This document shows positions 53,839 to 61,949 of a stretch of DNA of 64,000 bases, one piece after another. Origin of the DNA: Flavihumibacter fluvii. GTDB lineage: Bacteria > Bacteroidota > Bacteroidia > Chitinophagales > Chitinophagaceae. Under the pieces are notes generated by a model, which worked only from the letters and a program-made list of their open reading frames with translations, did not search any database and was not told where the DNA came from. A program made the position numbers and the translations under genes. Location: NCBI RefSeq assembly GCF_018595675.2, contig NZ_CP092333.1, positions 4,674,001 through 4,738,000 on the forward strand, given 5' to 3'. Each line of letters begins with the position of its first letter. Position 1 is the stretch's first letter.

Positions 53839-54417
53839 TTAGCGTCCAAACGCTGCGAACAATGACACTTTATCCTGTTGTTTTTCCAATATTTTTTTCT
53901 TTACCAGGATTTCCTCCAGCATCTGCCGGGCTCGGGTGTATTGTGATCGGCTGGTACTTTCTTCTATATCCAGTACAGTCGCAATTTCTTTGTGGGAATA
54001 GCCTTCAAGGGCGTAGAGGTTCAAAACCGTGCGGTAACCTATGGGGAGCATCCTGATGCATTCAACCACCTGTTTTGCCTGAACAATTGATGGGACGGCA
54101 TCTTCTCGGGTTTGTAAGCCGGATGCATGAATAAGGTCTACACTTTCATTGAACTTCCTGTTTCGCTTCAGGTGGTTTATACAAGTGTGTACCATAATTC
54201 TTCGCACCCAGCCTTCAAAAGCCCCTTGGGAGCGGAATGTATGGATTTGGGAGAATACTTTGATGAAGCCTTCCTGAAGCATGTCCTCTGCATCTTCCCG
54301 ATTATGGGCGAAGCGGTAGCACACAGACAGCATCTTAGCGTTGTACTTTTGGTACAATTCTTTTTGTGCTATCGGATCATTGTGTAAACATCCATTAAGC
54401 AGGCCTTCTTCTGTCAT
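53839..54417 (-). CDS. ECF-type RNA polymerase sigma factor
   Basis: A 192-residue sigma-70 family factor with regions 2 and 4 only. Region 2 has NREDAEDMLQEGFIKVF, FRSQGAFEGWVRRIM and CINHLKRNR (residues about 40-100). Region 4 has LPIGYRTVLNLYALEGYSHKEIA and a helix-turn-helix through STSRSQYTRARQMLEE (about 130-180). It heads a minus-strand operon whose next gene encodes a membrane-anchored protein, a usual place for an anti-sigma factor. The 129-base gap upstream (54418-54546) must hold its promoter. Confidence 0.92.
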   Translation of the reverse strand: MTEEGLLNGCLHNDPIAQKELYQKYNAKMLSVCYRFAHNREDAEDMLQEGFIKVFSQIHTFRSQGAFEGWVRRIMVHTCINHLKRNRKFNESVDLIHASGLQTREDAVPSIVQAKQVVECIRMLPIGYRTVLNLYALEGYSHKEIATVLDIEESTSRSQYTRARQMLEEILVKKKILEKQQDKVSLFAAFGR

Positions 54418-54491
54418 AATGAGATTTATGCATTCGTAATTTAAGGTATTTTTTGATGTAAATTAATTTGTGTGAATGTTTTCAGCAATTA

Positions 54492-54520
54492 CTAATGGCC
54501 ACCCTTAGGATGGCCATTAG
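54492..54520 (-). terminator. Inverted repeat, probable terminator of the receptor operon
   Basis: CTAATGGCCA (54492-54501) and TGGCCATTAG (54511-54520) form a 10-bp perfect stem, extended by CC/GG around TTA. It lies 27 bases past the stop of the minus-strand receptor gene. No clear T-run follows on either strand, so the call is moderate. Confidence 0.55.
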
Positions 54521-54546
54521 TAAAATTTACAGGTATTCCGTCGGGC

Positions 54547-56841
54547 TTAGAATTGTGCCCTGAGGGCAATCATAAGGTTCCTGCCCGGTGCGGAAAAGCC
54601 AGAGGCAAAGGACCTGTAGTTCCTGTCGGTGATATTTTCGAGGGCAACCTGCAACTGAATTTGCCGGTGCAGGCTTACCTGGCCCCGGAGGTTGTAAGTG
54701 ATCCAGCCCGGCATGCCATCATTTGTGGCATATTGGGCATTGTCTTCACCATCAGCATTATACTTATCCAGGTGTTTCCAGCCGTTGTACTGGGCAAATG
54801 CTTCCAGGTTCCATTTTGGCTGACGGTATTGAATGCTGGTACGCCCGAAAACCGGTGGAATATGGTCCAGCGGCTTGCTTGAAACATTAGCCTGGACCAG
54901 TTCATAACTGCCATCGGGTTGCTCCTGGTAAATTGAGCTGGTTTTGGATGCGTCTGTTTTAAATCTTCCTTTGGTGAGTGTAAGGGTACTCAAAAAGGAA
55001 AAATGTGTGCCCAGGTCACCGGAAATGGTTGCGGTAAGTCCCGTAACATAGGCAGTATTCACATTCTGACTAGCCAGTACCTGGCTCTGAACACCGTTGT
55101 ACAATATGCTATCCTGTCCGTTTAATGTGAATGGAGCTTTAATGATCGCATTCCTGAACCAGGTGTAGAACCCGGTGACTTCCACCTTGATCTTTTCTGC
55201 GATCAACTTCGAAATCCCGAGGTCAACATTATAGGTATACTCCGGCTTAAGGTCAGGGTTTGGTACGACCACCTGTTGAGCGGCAGTACTGCTTTCGAAA
55301 ACCTTTGCCAGGTCATCGATATTCGGTGACCGGAATCCTGAACTCAGTCCCAGGGAAATTTTTGTTGCATCATCCGGAATAAAAATCAATCCAAGATTAC
55401 CTGTAACTGCCGTATTCTGCTGACGGGTGTCCGTTACCGGCAGGTTGAAAAATGAGTTATCCTCGATAGTTGAATGCAGATCAGTAAACTGCAGGCGCAG
55501 ACCATCATTCAGCACCCATTTTCCATCCCTCATTTTTAAAGTGTGCTGTGCAAAAAAGCCATAGTAATTCATACTGTTCTTCCCATCCGGATAACGGGTA
55601 TCTAATTTGGATGTCGCTCCGGTCAGCAGGTTTGTCCTGTCAGCAACTGAATGCACATCATTCAACTGGAGGTCTGTTCCGATACTTAGTTCATTATTGC
55701 CAAATACCTTCCGGGCATCAATTATGGCACCATACACTTTTACCTGTTCACGACGGCTGTCAAAGCGGTCATAGCGCCTGTATTCACGGGTTTGCCGGCT
55801 TTCTTTGATATCCTGGTAGCTAAGTGTTGCCCTTACCTGGTTGAAAAACCCGCTGAGGTTTTCCGCATTGAAAGTATAGCCGGCAAATTGCCTTAACTGC
55901 GGGCCGTAATACCATTCTGCATACCGCAATTTTCCATTCCTGGTATCCTGTAAGCGGTCATAACGAGGAACATTATCCGAATTGGAATACTGGAAGGTCA
56001 GGAGGTGGGAGGTTTTGTCAGAAGGCCGGTATAACAATTTTTGCAGGATATCCCATTGCTTGTAACCGGAGAAACGCTGGCGATTGGGATCGTTGTTTTG
56101 CACTATGGTATCCGTATAACCAATCTGGTCGACATATTCAAATCTCCGTCCGAAATCGGGATAATCCTTATGGTCCCTTGAACCCATTTGCATATCGCCA
56201 AAATCGCTGTAGGTAACTGAACTGAGTAAAGCTATTTTGCGAAATCCGAAGTTTATATCAAAATGGCCGGTATTCTCGTTGTTGGCGGAACTATATCGCG
56301 AAAATACACTCCCGCTGGTTGCATTTTTCTCAGCTCCGGTGGCCATTTTTGGTTGTTTGGTAATAAAATTAATCACGCCACCCAAGGCATCACTGCCATA
56401 TAATGTAGAGCCTGGGCCAAATATTATTTCTGTACGCTCCAGCATATTCTGGTCAACAGTGATGACATTCTGCAGGTGACCTGAACGGTAAATAGCATTG
56501 TTCATCCGTACGCCATCTACTACCAGTAATACCCTGCTTGCTTCGAAACCGCGCAAAACCGGACTGCTTCCGCCCTGCTGGCTTTTTTGCACAAATACCT
56601 TACCGGTACTCATTAACAAATCACCAGTGTTCTGTGCATTCGTCCGGCTGATAGAAGAGGCACTTATCACGGTAATTTGCTGGACAACATTTTTCAACTT
56701 TTCACTGAAACGGTTTGCTGAAACAACCACTTCATTCAATTGCAGGTAATTAAGGTTGCTGTCTGAGGTTTTTTTGGGAATATCCTGCGCAAAAGGGATG
56801 ACAGCTATTCCCATTAGGGAAATAGTTAGTATAGTTTTCAT
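54547..56841 (-). CDS. TonB-dependent receptor, haem/haemoglobin-type
   Basis: A 764-residue outer-membrane receptor. The frame is open to 56889, but ATG 56841 gives a clean signal peptide (MKTILTISLMGIAVIPFAQ). The TonB box region LNEVVVSANRFSEK (about 33-46) and the plug with VLRGFEASRVLLVVDGVRMNNAIYRSGHLQN (in part) and FGPGSTLYGSDALGGVINF match the haemoglobin/transferrin/haem receptor group. A gene for a haem-binding-domain protein two places upstream in the same operon supports a haem substrate. A terminator-like hairpin follows the gene. Confidence 0.83.
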   Translation of the reverse strand: MKTILTISLMGIAVIPFAQDIPKKTSDSNLNYLQLNEVVVSANRFSEKLKNVVQQITVISASSISRTNAQNTGDLLMSTGKVFVQKSQQGGSSPVLRGFEASRVLLVVDGVRMNNAIYRSGHLQNVITVDQNMLERTEIIFGPGSTLYGSDALGGVINFITKQPKMATGAEKNATSGSVFSRYSSANNENTGHFDINFGFRKIALLSSVTYSDFGDMQMGSRDHKDYPDFGRRFEYVDQIGYTDTIVQNNDPNRQRFSGYKQWDILQKLLYRPSDKTSHLLTFQYSNSDNVPRYDRLQDTRNGKLRYAEWYYGPQLRQFAGYTFNAENLSGFFNQVRATLSYQDIKESRQTREYRRYDRFDSRREQVKVYGAIIDARKVFGNNELSIGTDLQLNDVHSVADRTNLLTGATSKLDTRYPDGKNSMNYYGFFAQHTLKMRDGKWVLNDGLRLQFTDLHSTIEDNSFFNLPVTDTRQQNTAVTGNLGLIFIPDDATKISLGLSSGFRSPNIDDLAKVFESSTAAQQVVVPNPDLKPEYTYNVDLGISKLIAEKIKVEVTGFYTWFRNAIIKAPFTLNGQDSILYNGVQSQVLASQNVNTAYVTGLTATISGDLGTHFSFLSTLTLTKGRFKTDASKTSSIYQEQPDGSYELVQANVSSKPLDHIPPVFGRTSIQYRQPKWNLEAFAQYNGWKHLDKYNADGEDNAQYATNDGMPGWITYNLRGQVSLHRQIQLQVALENITDRNYRSFASGFSAPGRNLMIALRAQF

Positions 56842-56907
56842 ACAATTTGTTAAATGCAAAAATGGAAGCACAGGCTTCCTGAAAATCAATAAAAATTACA
56901 CAAAGAA

Positions 56908-57420
56908 TCAGCAGGTATTACGTGGTGGAGGACCCTTCGGGGCTTCAAAATAAAACGCCAGCTGTTGCGTATAACCGAAAGCAAAAGACGTATGCTTAAG
57001 TGTGGTGAATGGCTGAAGGGTTATTATATCGTTTTGAATAACTGGTGTAATTGCCATTTTTACCAGGGTCGGCAACCTGTTATTACCCGGATCAGATCGC
57101 TCTGAGATCTTTTTTTCAAGGGCCTCTTCTTCTTCATCATAAATGCCGGTAAAAGTGGTGGTAATACCATGCGTTTTAATTTCCTTCACATCAAACAACC
57201 GTCCCCTGATCCTTAATTCTTTTCCGGGAATAGCCCAGGTTATCTCAGCAGCAGAAAGGGTAATTGCATGCAGTGATTCTTTTTCAAGTCGCTCCAGCAT
57301 TTCAAAACGGTTATGGCAGAGTTTTACCTGATAAAACAACAGGCAGATCGTTGGTGCCGATACCATCAGCATCACAATACCTGTAAGAAGATACTTTGCT
57401 GGTAGAATTTTACGGTTCAT
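56908..57420 (-). CDS. Small membrane-anchored protein of unknown function
   Basis: A 170-residue protein with one N-terminal hydrophobic helix (about 11-30, YLLTGIVMLMVSAPTICLLF) and a periplasmic part of about 140 residues with a charged, Glu-rich middle. I do not recognise the family. The start overlaps the stop of the haem-binding-domain gene (ATGA), and the end lies 66 bases before the receptor start. It ends PPPRNTC with a terminal cysteine, which is unusual. It may be a periplasmic accessory of haem or metal uptake. Confidence 0.6.
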   Translation of the reverse strand: MNRKILPAKYLLTGIVMLMVSAPTICLLFYQVKLCHNRFEMLERLEKESLHAITLSAAEITWAIPGKELRIRGRLFDVKEIKTHGITTTFTGIYDEEEEALEKKISERSDPGNNRLPTLVKMAITPVIQNDIITLQPFTTLKHTSFAFGYTQQLAFYFEAPKGPPPRNTC

Positions 57421-57905
57421 TTCTTCCGAATCAGGCTATCCACAGGATATTTGGCCTTCATCTCATTGAGCAATTGCTCTGACCAGCCCATCACCTGCCT
57501 CTTCTGTTCGGGGGTAAGTTTGGCATTGCTGTGTATAATGGTGTAGGAAGACAGTGGCATTTCACCTTCATCAACCTGCTCACCGATTTCTTCCAGTTTT
57601 TTGTACTGACGTCGGAGGCTATAAGTGCCGAATTCATCAAAATTCAATTCCTTCTTTCCTTCATTCACATGGTCCTGCAACCACCAGCCGACAGGCTGCA
57701 CCGAAGCATACCAGGGATAGGTGGTTTTATTGCTGTGGCAATCGTAGCAACTGGTTTTCAATACCTGGTCAATGTCGGCAGGAACCGCGAATGAGTTGTT
57801 GATATTGCCAGCACTTGCCACTGTGGCCGTGTTGGTCAGTTTCGGCCTGAAAAGTTGCAAAACGATAAGTACAACCAGCAGTAATAACAAGATTTTTTTG
57901 ATCAT
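57417..57905 (-). CDS. Haem-binding-domain protein
   Basis: A 162-residue protein with an N-terminal membrane helix (about 3-18, KKILLLLLVVLIVLQLF) and a periplasmic domain with the c-type haem motif C53-x2-C56-H57 in SCYDCHSNKTTYPWYASVQPVGWWLQDHV (in part). That layout (CxxCH, then PWY...P..WW...H) is the known haem-binding domain family in Bacteroidota. It may carry electrons or haem. It starts 11 bases before the end of gpmI and runs on into the membrane protein and haem-type receptor genes. Confidence 0.85.
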   Translation of the reverse strand: MIKKILLLLLVVLIVLQLFRPKLTNTATVASAGNINNSFAVPADIDQVLKTSCYDCHSNKTTYPWYASVQPVGWWLQDHVNEGKKELNFDEFGTYSLRRQYKKLEEIGEQVDEGEMPLSSYTIIHSNAKLTPEQKRQVMGWSEQLLNEMKAKYPVDSLIRKK

Positions 57906-57916
57906 GGTGGGAGGGT

Positions 57917-59434
57917 TTAAATAAGGATGTTTCCAGTCATTTCCTTGGGAATAGGCAGTTTCATCATGTGCAAAATGGTTGGCGCGATATCTCCTAATTT
58001 CCCCGGACGGATGGCCCCATTCCAGTTTTTATCGATAATAAACAGTGGTACAAGGTTCAAGGTATGCGCGGTATTAGGGCTGCCATCATCATTGATCATA
58101 TAATCAGCATTTCCATGGTCGGCAGTAAGAAAAACAGTGTAACCATGTTCCAGTGCTGCTGTTACTACCCTGTTCACGCAATGATCAACTGTCTCAACAG
58201 CTTTGATGGCGGCTGAAAATACACCTGTATGTCCAACCATGTCCGCATTTGCATAATTGAGGCAAACAAAATCGGGAATCTCTTTTTCAATTTCAGGTAC
58301 CAGGGCATTAGTGAGGTCATTGGCACTCATTTCAGGCTGCAGGTCATAAGTGGCCACTTTGGGTGATGGTTTCATGATGCGGGTTTCGCCATCAAACGGT
58401 ACTTCCCGGCCACCGCTGAAAAAGAAGGTGACATGCGGGTATTTTTCTGTTTCTGCAATCCGGATCTGTTTTTTACCATGCGCCGCCAATACTTCTCCAA
58501 GCGTATTATTGAGGTTGTCGTTTTCAAATACTACCGAAACATTTTTAAACGTTTTGTCGTATTCCGTCATGGTAGTGTATTGCAGGCTGAGGTGATGCAT
58601 ACCATATTCTGGCATATCAATTTGAGTGAGGACTTCAGTGATTTCCCGGCAGCGGTCTGTACGGAAATTGAAACAAATGGCAGAATCACCGTTTTGGATC
58701 GTTGCAATAGGTGCACCAGCTGCGTTGGTGATAACGGTTGGAAGGATAAATTCATCAGTAATATTCTTGTCGTACGATGCGCTGATGGCAGACAAAGCGT
58801 TACCAGATTTTTCGCCGGTACCTTTTACCAAGGCATCGTAGGCCAGTTTTACCCGTTCCCAGCGTTTATCGCGATCCATGGCATAATACCTGCCACTAAC
58901 TGAAGCAATCTGGCCAGTAGTCTGGTCCAGGTGTGCCTGTAGTGATGTGAGGTAGGCCATTCCGCTTTTCGGGTCAGTATCCCTGCCATCTGTAAATGCG
59001 TGGATATAGACCTTATCCAGTCCTTCCTGTTTGCATAGGCTTACAATTGCTTTGAGGTGAGTTGTATGGGAGTGAACACCACCATCGCTGACCAGTCCGA
59101 GCAGGTGCAGGGCCTTGCCATTGGTTTTAGCTGTTCGGATAGCCTGCAGCAGTACCTGATTTTTCTGGAATTCGCCATCCCGGATGGCAACATTGATACG
59201 CTGGAGTTCCTGGTAAACAATTCTTCCGGCGCCCAGGTTCAGGTGACCGACTTCACTGTTGCCCATTTGACCCTCTGGCAGGCCAACAGCCTCTCCACAG
59301 GTTACCAGGGTGGTATGCGGGTATTTTATATAAAGACTGGTAACAAATGGGACATTGGCATGCTGGATGGCATCGCTGGAAGCCACTTTGCCCAACCCCC
59401 ATCCATCCATTATGATCAGGATAACTTTTTTCAT
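57917..59434 (-). CDS. gpmI: 2,3-bisphosphoglycerate-independent phosphoglycerate mutase
   Basis: A 505-residue cytosolic enzyme of glycolysis that interconverts 3- and 2-phosphoglycerate using two manganese ions. The N-terminus MKKVILIIMDGWGLG carries metal ligand D10, and the phosphorylated serine is S60 in QMGNSEVGHLNLGAGR. Later metal-site blocks are YIHAFTDGRDTDP, FNFRTDR, NYANADMVGHTG and FLTADHGNADYM. The end PKEMTGNIL is usual. Length is typical. It is first in a minus-strand run that continues into haem-related genes. Confidence 0.95.
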   Translation of the reverse strand: MKKVILIIMDGWGLGKVASSDAIQHANVPFVTSLYIKYPHTTLVTCGEAVGLPEGQMGNSEVGHLNLGAGRIVYQELQRINVAIRDGEFQKNQVLLQAIRTAKTNGKALHLLGLVSDGGVHSHTTHLKAIVSLCKQEGLDKVYIHAFTDGRDTDPKSGMAYLTSLQAHLDQTTGQIASVSGRYYAMDRDKRWERVKLAYDALVKGTGEKSGNALSAISASYDKNITDEFILPTVITNAAGAPIATIQNGDSAICFNFRTDRCREITEVLTQIDMPEYGMHHLSLQYTTMTEYDKTFKNVSVVFENDNLNNTLGEVLAAHGKKQIRIAETEKYPHVTFFFSGGREVPFDGETRIMKPSPKVATYDLQPEMSANDLTNALVPEIEKEIPDFVCLNYANADMVGHTGVFSAAIKAVETVDHCVNRVVTAALEHGYTVFLTADHGNADYMINDDGSPNTAHTLNLVPLFIIDKNWNGAIRPGKLGDIAPTILHMMKLPIPKEMTGNILI

Positions 59435-59638
59435 ATAAAGTGTTGTTCGAAATAAAACTGTGCTGTAAATCTAGTTTTTTTTGGGGGGATGCCAGCTGGC
59501 TATAACCATAAAAATCAGCGAAATAGGTAGTTTTTAAGTAGTGGGCATTGGACTTGGCACACTTTTGGGTATTTGTAGGATGACCTTGTTAATCCGTGAT
59601 CCCCTGAAAACGTCTGAAAAACCATTAAATATCGACGT
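59435..59638. other. Divergent intergenic region between gpmI and the DUF4783 gene
   Basis: 204 bases that must carry promoters for both directions. A T-run and G-run near 59470-59487 and a TTG-N19-TATTTGTA pattern near 59550-59580 (plus strand) are the only signals, and neither is strong. Confidence 0.25.
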
Positions 59639-60034
59639 ATGAAAGCATTTTTTACAATTATCCTATTGAGCCTGGGGTTAATTTTTTCGGGATTCACTAC
59701 ATCAAACCACGCGGAAATGGATTCCGTGGTTGTCGCCTTAAAATCTGGAAATGCGAATTTATTATCACGCTTTTTTGATTCCAGGGTAGATATCACCCTT
59801 CCGGAAAAGAGCGATAATTACAGCCGCAGCCAGGCTGAAATGATCCTGAAGGATTTTTTCAGCAATAATGGCGGTGTTAAGACTTTTGAATTAAAGCACC
59901 GTGGCGAAAACAACGGTGCGAATTATGTGATCGGTTTATTATCTACCAACAATGGAAGGTACCGTACCACTTTGTTTATGAAACAAAAAGGCGAGAAGCA
60001 ACTACTGCAGGAAATGCGTTTCCAGCAAGAATAA
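59639..60034 (+). CDS. DUF4783-type exported protein
   Basis: A 131-residue exported protein with a short signal peptide (ending near residue 20, FSGFTTS). The mature part, VVVALKSGNANLLSRFFDSRVDITLPEK (in part) ... YSRSQAEMILKDFFSNN ... FELKHRGENNGANYVIGLL, is the DUF4783 pattern of an NTF2-like alpha+beta fold, common in Bacteroidota and usually found just before nadC. Function unknown. A terminator follows 32 bases after the stop. Confidence 0.85.
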   Translation: MKAFFTIILLSLGLIFSGFTTSNHAEMDSVVVALKSGNANLLSRFFDSRVDITLPEKSDNYSRSQAEMILKDFFSNNGGVKTFELKHRGENNGANYVIGLLSTNNGRYRTTLFMKQKGEKQLLQEMRFQQE

Positions 60035-60065
60035 TACGATGATCTCAATATCCCCTTGAAGCTCG

Positions 60066-60093
60066 GCCCGGTAGTGATCTACCGGGCTATTTT
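60066..60093 (+). terminator. Intrinsic terminator after the DUF4783 gene
   Basis: GCCCGGTAG (60066-60074), loop TGAT, CTACCGGGC (60079-60087), then TATTTTG. A 9-bp perfect stem with a short T-rich tail. Confidence 0.85.
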
Positions 60094-60193
60094 GTTGGCC
60101 ATCGAACAGGCGCCCGGATCAAATTCTCCTTCGGGGTAAATCTTCAGTAGTTCTAACGAATAATGTATGCTTCATTCTCCTAGCTTTGCTGGC

Positions 60194-61060
60194 ATGATAG
60201 TATTCGATGAATTATTCCGGAAACTGGTGACTGATGCACTTGCTGAGGATATTGGTGATGGCGACCATTCCACCCTAAGCGCAATTCCAGTTGCTGAAAA
60301 GGGAACTGCGGTCCTGAAGATAAAAGAGGATGGTGTGCTGGCTGGAATGGAAGCGGCGGAAAGAATCTTCCGGATGATGCAGCCCGATATTTCGTTTCGT
60401 GCCTTTAAAAAGGATGGGGACCTGATGAAAAACGGAGAAGTAGCCTTTGAGGTGGATGCAGATGTGCATACGATTTTGCAATGCGAAAGACTGGTGCTCA
60501 ATTGCATGCAGCGGATGAGTGGTATTGCTGGTTTGACCCGTCAATATACTGACCAGCTGAAGGGGTATCATACCCGCGTGCTGGATACCCGGAAGACAAC
60601 CCCAAATTTCAGGTTGTTCGAGAAATGGGCCGTGGCGATCGGCGGTGGTGTGAATCATCGTTTTGCCTTGTATGATATGATTATGCTGAAGGATAACCAC
60701 ATTGATTATTGTGGGGGGATCACCAGGGCAATAAATAAAGCATGGGCTTATGTCCAGGAAAAAAAACCCGGCTTAAAAATTGAAGTGGAGACCAGAACCC
60801 TTGATGATGTTCGTGAAGCCGTGGCTGCCGGAAGGGGAAAGGTATTCAGGATTATGCTGGATAATTTTAGTCCGGCCCTTATAGAACAAGCCTTACCGCT
60901 CATCGGTACTGAATTTGAAACTGAAGCCAGTGGTGGGATCAACCTGCATAACTTGCTCGACTATGCGAAAACGGGTGTGGATTTTGTAAGTGTTGGCGCA
61001 TTGATTCACCAGGCCCGGAGTGTGGATTTGAGTTTGAAAGCGGTAAGTAAAAAGCCGTGA
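60194..61060 (+). CDS. nadC: Nicotinate-nucleotide pyrophosphorylase (carboxylating)
   Basis: A 288-residue enzyme that makes nicotinate mononucleotide from quinolinate and PRPP in NAD synthesis. ATG 60167 is in frame, but ATG 60194 fits the usual N-terminus (MIVFDELFRKLVTDALAEDIGDGDHST in part), and a TAGCTTTG box at 60181-60188 would place the start of transcription after 60167. Family motifs include RMSGIAGLTRQY, DTRKTTPNFRLFEKWAVAIGGG (in part), MLKDNHI and VETRTLDD. The stop codon lies inside a GTGAACAGTGAG repeat-like stretch. Confidence 0.93.
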   Translation: MIVFDELFRKLVTDALAEDIGDGDHSTLSAIPVAEKGTAVLKIKEDGVLAGMEAAERIFRMMQPDISFRAFKKDGDLMKNGEVAFEVDADVHTILQCERLVLNCMQRMSGIAGLTRQYTDQLKGYHTRVLDTRKTTPNFRLFEKWAVAIGGGVNHRFALYDMIMLKDNHIDYCGGITRAINKAWAYVQEKKPGLKIEVETRTLDDVREAVAAGRGKVFRIMLDNFSPALIEQALPLIGTEFETEASGGINLHNLLDYAKTGVDFVSVGALIHQARSVDLSLKAVSKKP

Positions 61061-61068
61061 ACAGTGAG

Positions 61069-61102
61069 TTGTCCCTGCTTCTGCGGACATTCCCTAACTT
61101 TG
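61069..61102 (+). promoter_or_regulatory. Promoter of the SUI1 gene
   Basis: TTG at 61069-61071, a 23-base spacer and a perfect TAACTTTG (61095-61102). The ATG at 61107 is only 4 bases after the -7 box, so the transcript should be leaderless or nearly so. Confidence 0.6.
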
Positions 61103-61106
61103 CTTC

Positions 61107-61451
61107 ATGTCTAAGAAAAAGCCATCCGATAAAAACGGTTTAGTCTATTCGACCGACCCCAATTTCAGGTTTGAGCCTGAAGAACAACATAATATCGAAA
61201 CCCTGGCACCAGATAAACAAATCCTGCGTATCAGGTTGGATACCAAACAACGGGGCGGTAAAGCCGTTACACTGGTGACAGGTTTTGTGGGCCAGGAGGC
61301 AGACCTGGAAACACTTGGTAAACTACTGAAGAATTTTTGCGGAACCGGTGGGTCAGTAAAAGATGGGGAAGCAATCATCCAGGGAGACCAGCGTGATAAA
61401 GTGTTGCTGTGGCTTATGAAAAATGGATACAACAAAACAAAAAAATCATGA
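61107..61451 (+). CDS. SUI1/eIF1-like translation factor (YciH type)
   Basis: A 114-residue protein with the SUI1 fold: a basic N-terminal tail, then ILRIRLDTKQRGGKAVTLVTGFVG (in part; about 42-65, with the conserved RGGK-type loop), LGKLLKNFCGTGGSVKDGEAIIQGDQRDKVLLWL (in part). Homologues are the bacterial YciH proteins, related to eukaryotic eIF1 and linked to start-codon fidelity. Its last codons overlap the next start by 4 bases (ATGA). Confidence 0.9.
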   Translation: MSKKKPSDKNGLVYSTDPNFRFEPEEQHNIETLAPDKQILRIRLDTKQRGGKAVTLVTGFVGQEADLETLGKLLKNFCGTGGSVKDGEAIIQGDQRDKVLLWLMKNGYNKTKKS

Positions 61452-61672
61452 TCCAGCTGAATGCTACAGAAGCTTCCTGGGGGCTATACCAGTTGATTTT
61501 TGTTTGTGCGGCATTGCTTTCCATGTACAGTGGGTATGCATGGTTTGAAAGCCGTCGTGATAAAAGTGAAAATGGTTTAAGGCGGGCCAAACTTCTCCTG
61601 CTCTTTGCTGTAATAACAATGGTTGCCACGGCCCTAGTATCTTTCGCTATTACAAAAAAACTTCCTTTTTAA
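61448..61672 (+). CDS. Small membrane protein of unknown function
   Basis: A 74-residue protein from ATG 61448, which overlaps the SUI1 stop (ATGA). The longer frame from 61409 would run across SUI1 codons and is not preferred. Two hydrophobic helices (about 11-29 and 47-68) flank the charged loop ESRRDKSENGLRRAK. I do not recognise the family. The overlap suggests translational coupling to the SUI1 gene. Confidence 0.65.
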   Translation: MIQLNATEASWGLYQLIFVCAALLSMYSGYAWFESRRDKSENGLRRAKLLLLFAVITMVATALVSFAITKKLPF

Positions 61673-61680
61673 CATTTCGG

Positions 61681-61926
61681 TCAAACAGTTGCTCCGAATT
61701 CCGGGTTAGCTGCGGCCAGTTCATAACTCAATGCGCCACTCGGACATTTTTTTACCTGTTCAATGATCGCTTCCTTTGAAGCTCCGTCCATGTTTATCCA
61801 GGGTTTTACCTGGGGGTTAAATACACTGATTAATCCCTTCCAGCAAAGGGTACTGTGAATGCATTGTTTTGGTTTCCAGATAACCGTCAGGTCTTCTTTT
61901 GTATAATAATGGGTGGATAAAGGCAT
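61681..61926 (-). CDS. Divergent 4Fe-4S mono-cluster protein, YjdI-like
   Basis: An 81-residue protein with DLTVIWKPKQCIHSTLCWKGL, FNPQVKPWINMDG and IIEQVKKCPSGALSYE. The cysteines (C22, C28 and C61) and the CPSGAL end are the pattern of the small YjdI/Fer4_19 family of divergent single-cluster ferredoxin-like proteins. It sits 23 bases downstream of the end of ftsH on the same strand and is convergent to the small membrane protein. Confidence 0.82.
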   Translation of the reverse strand: MPLSTHYYTKEDLTVIWKPKQCIHSTLCWKGLISVFNPQVKPWINMDGASKEAIIEQVKKCPSGALSYELAAANPEFGATV

Positions 61927-61949
61927 GCGTTAATATACAAAAAAAACAA

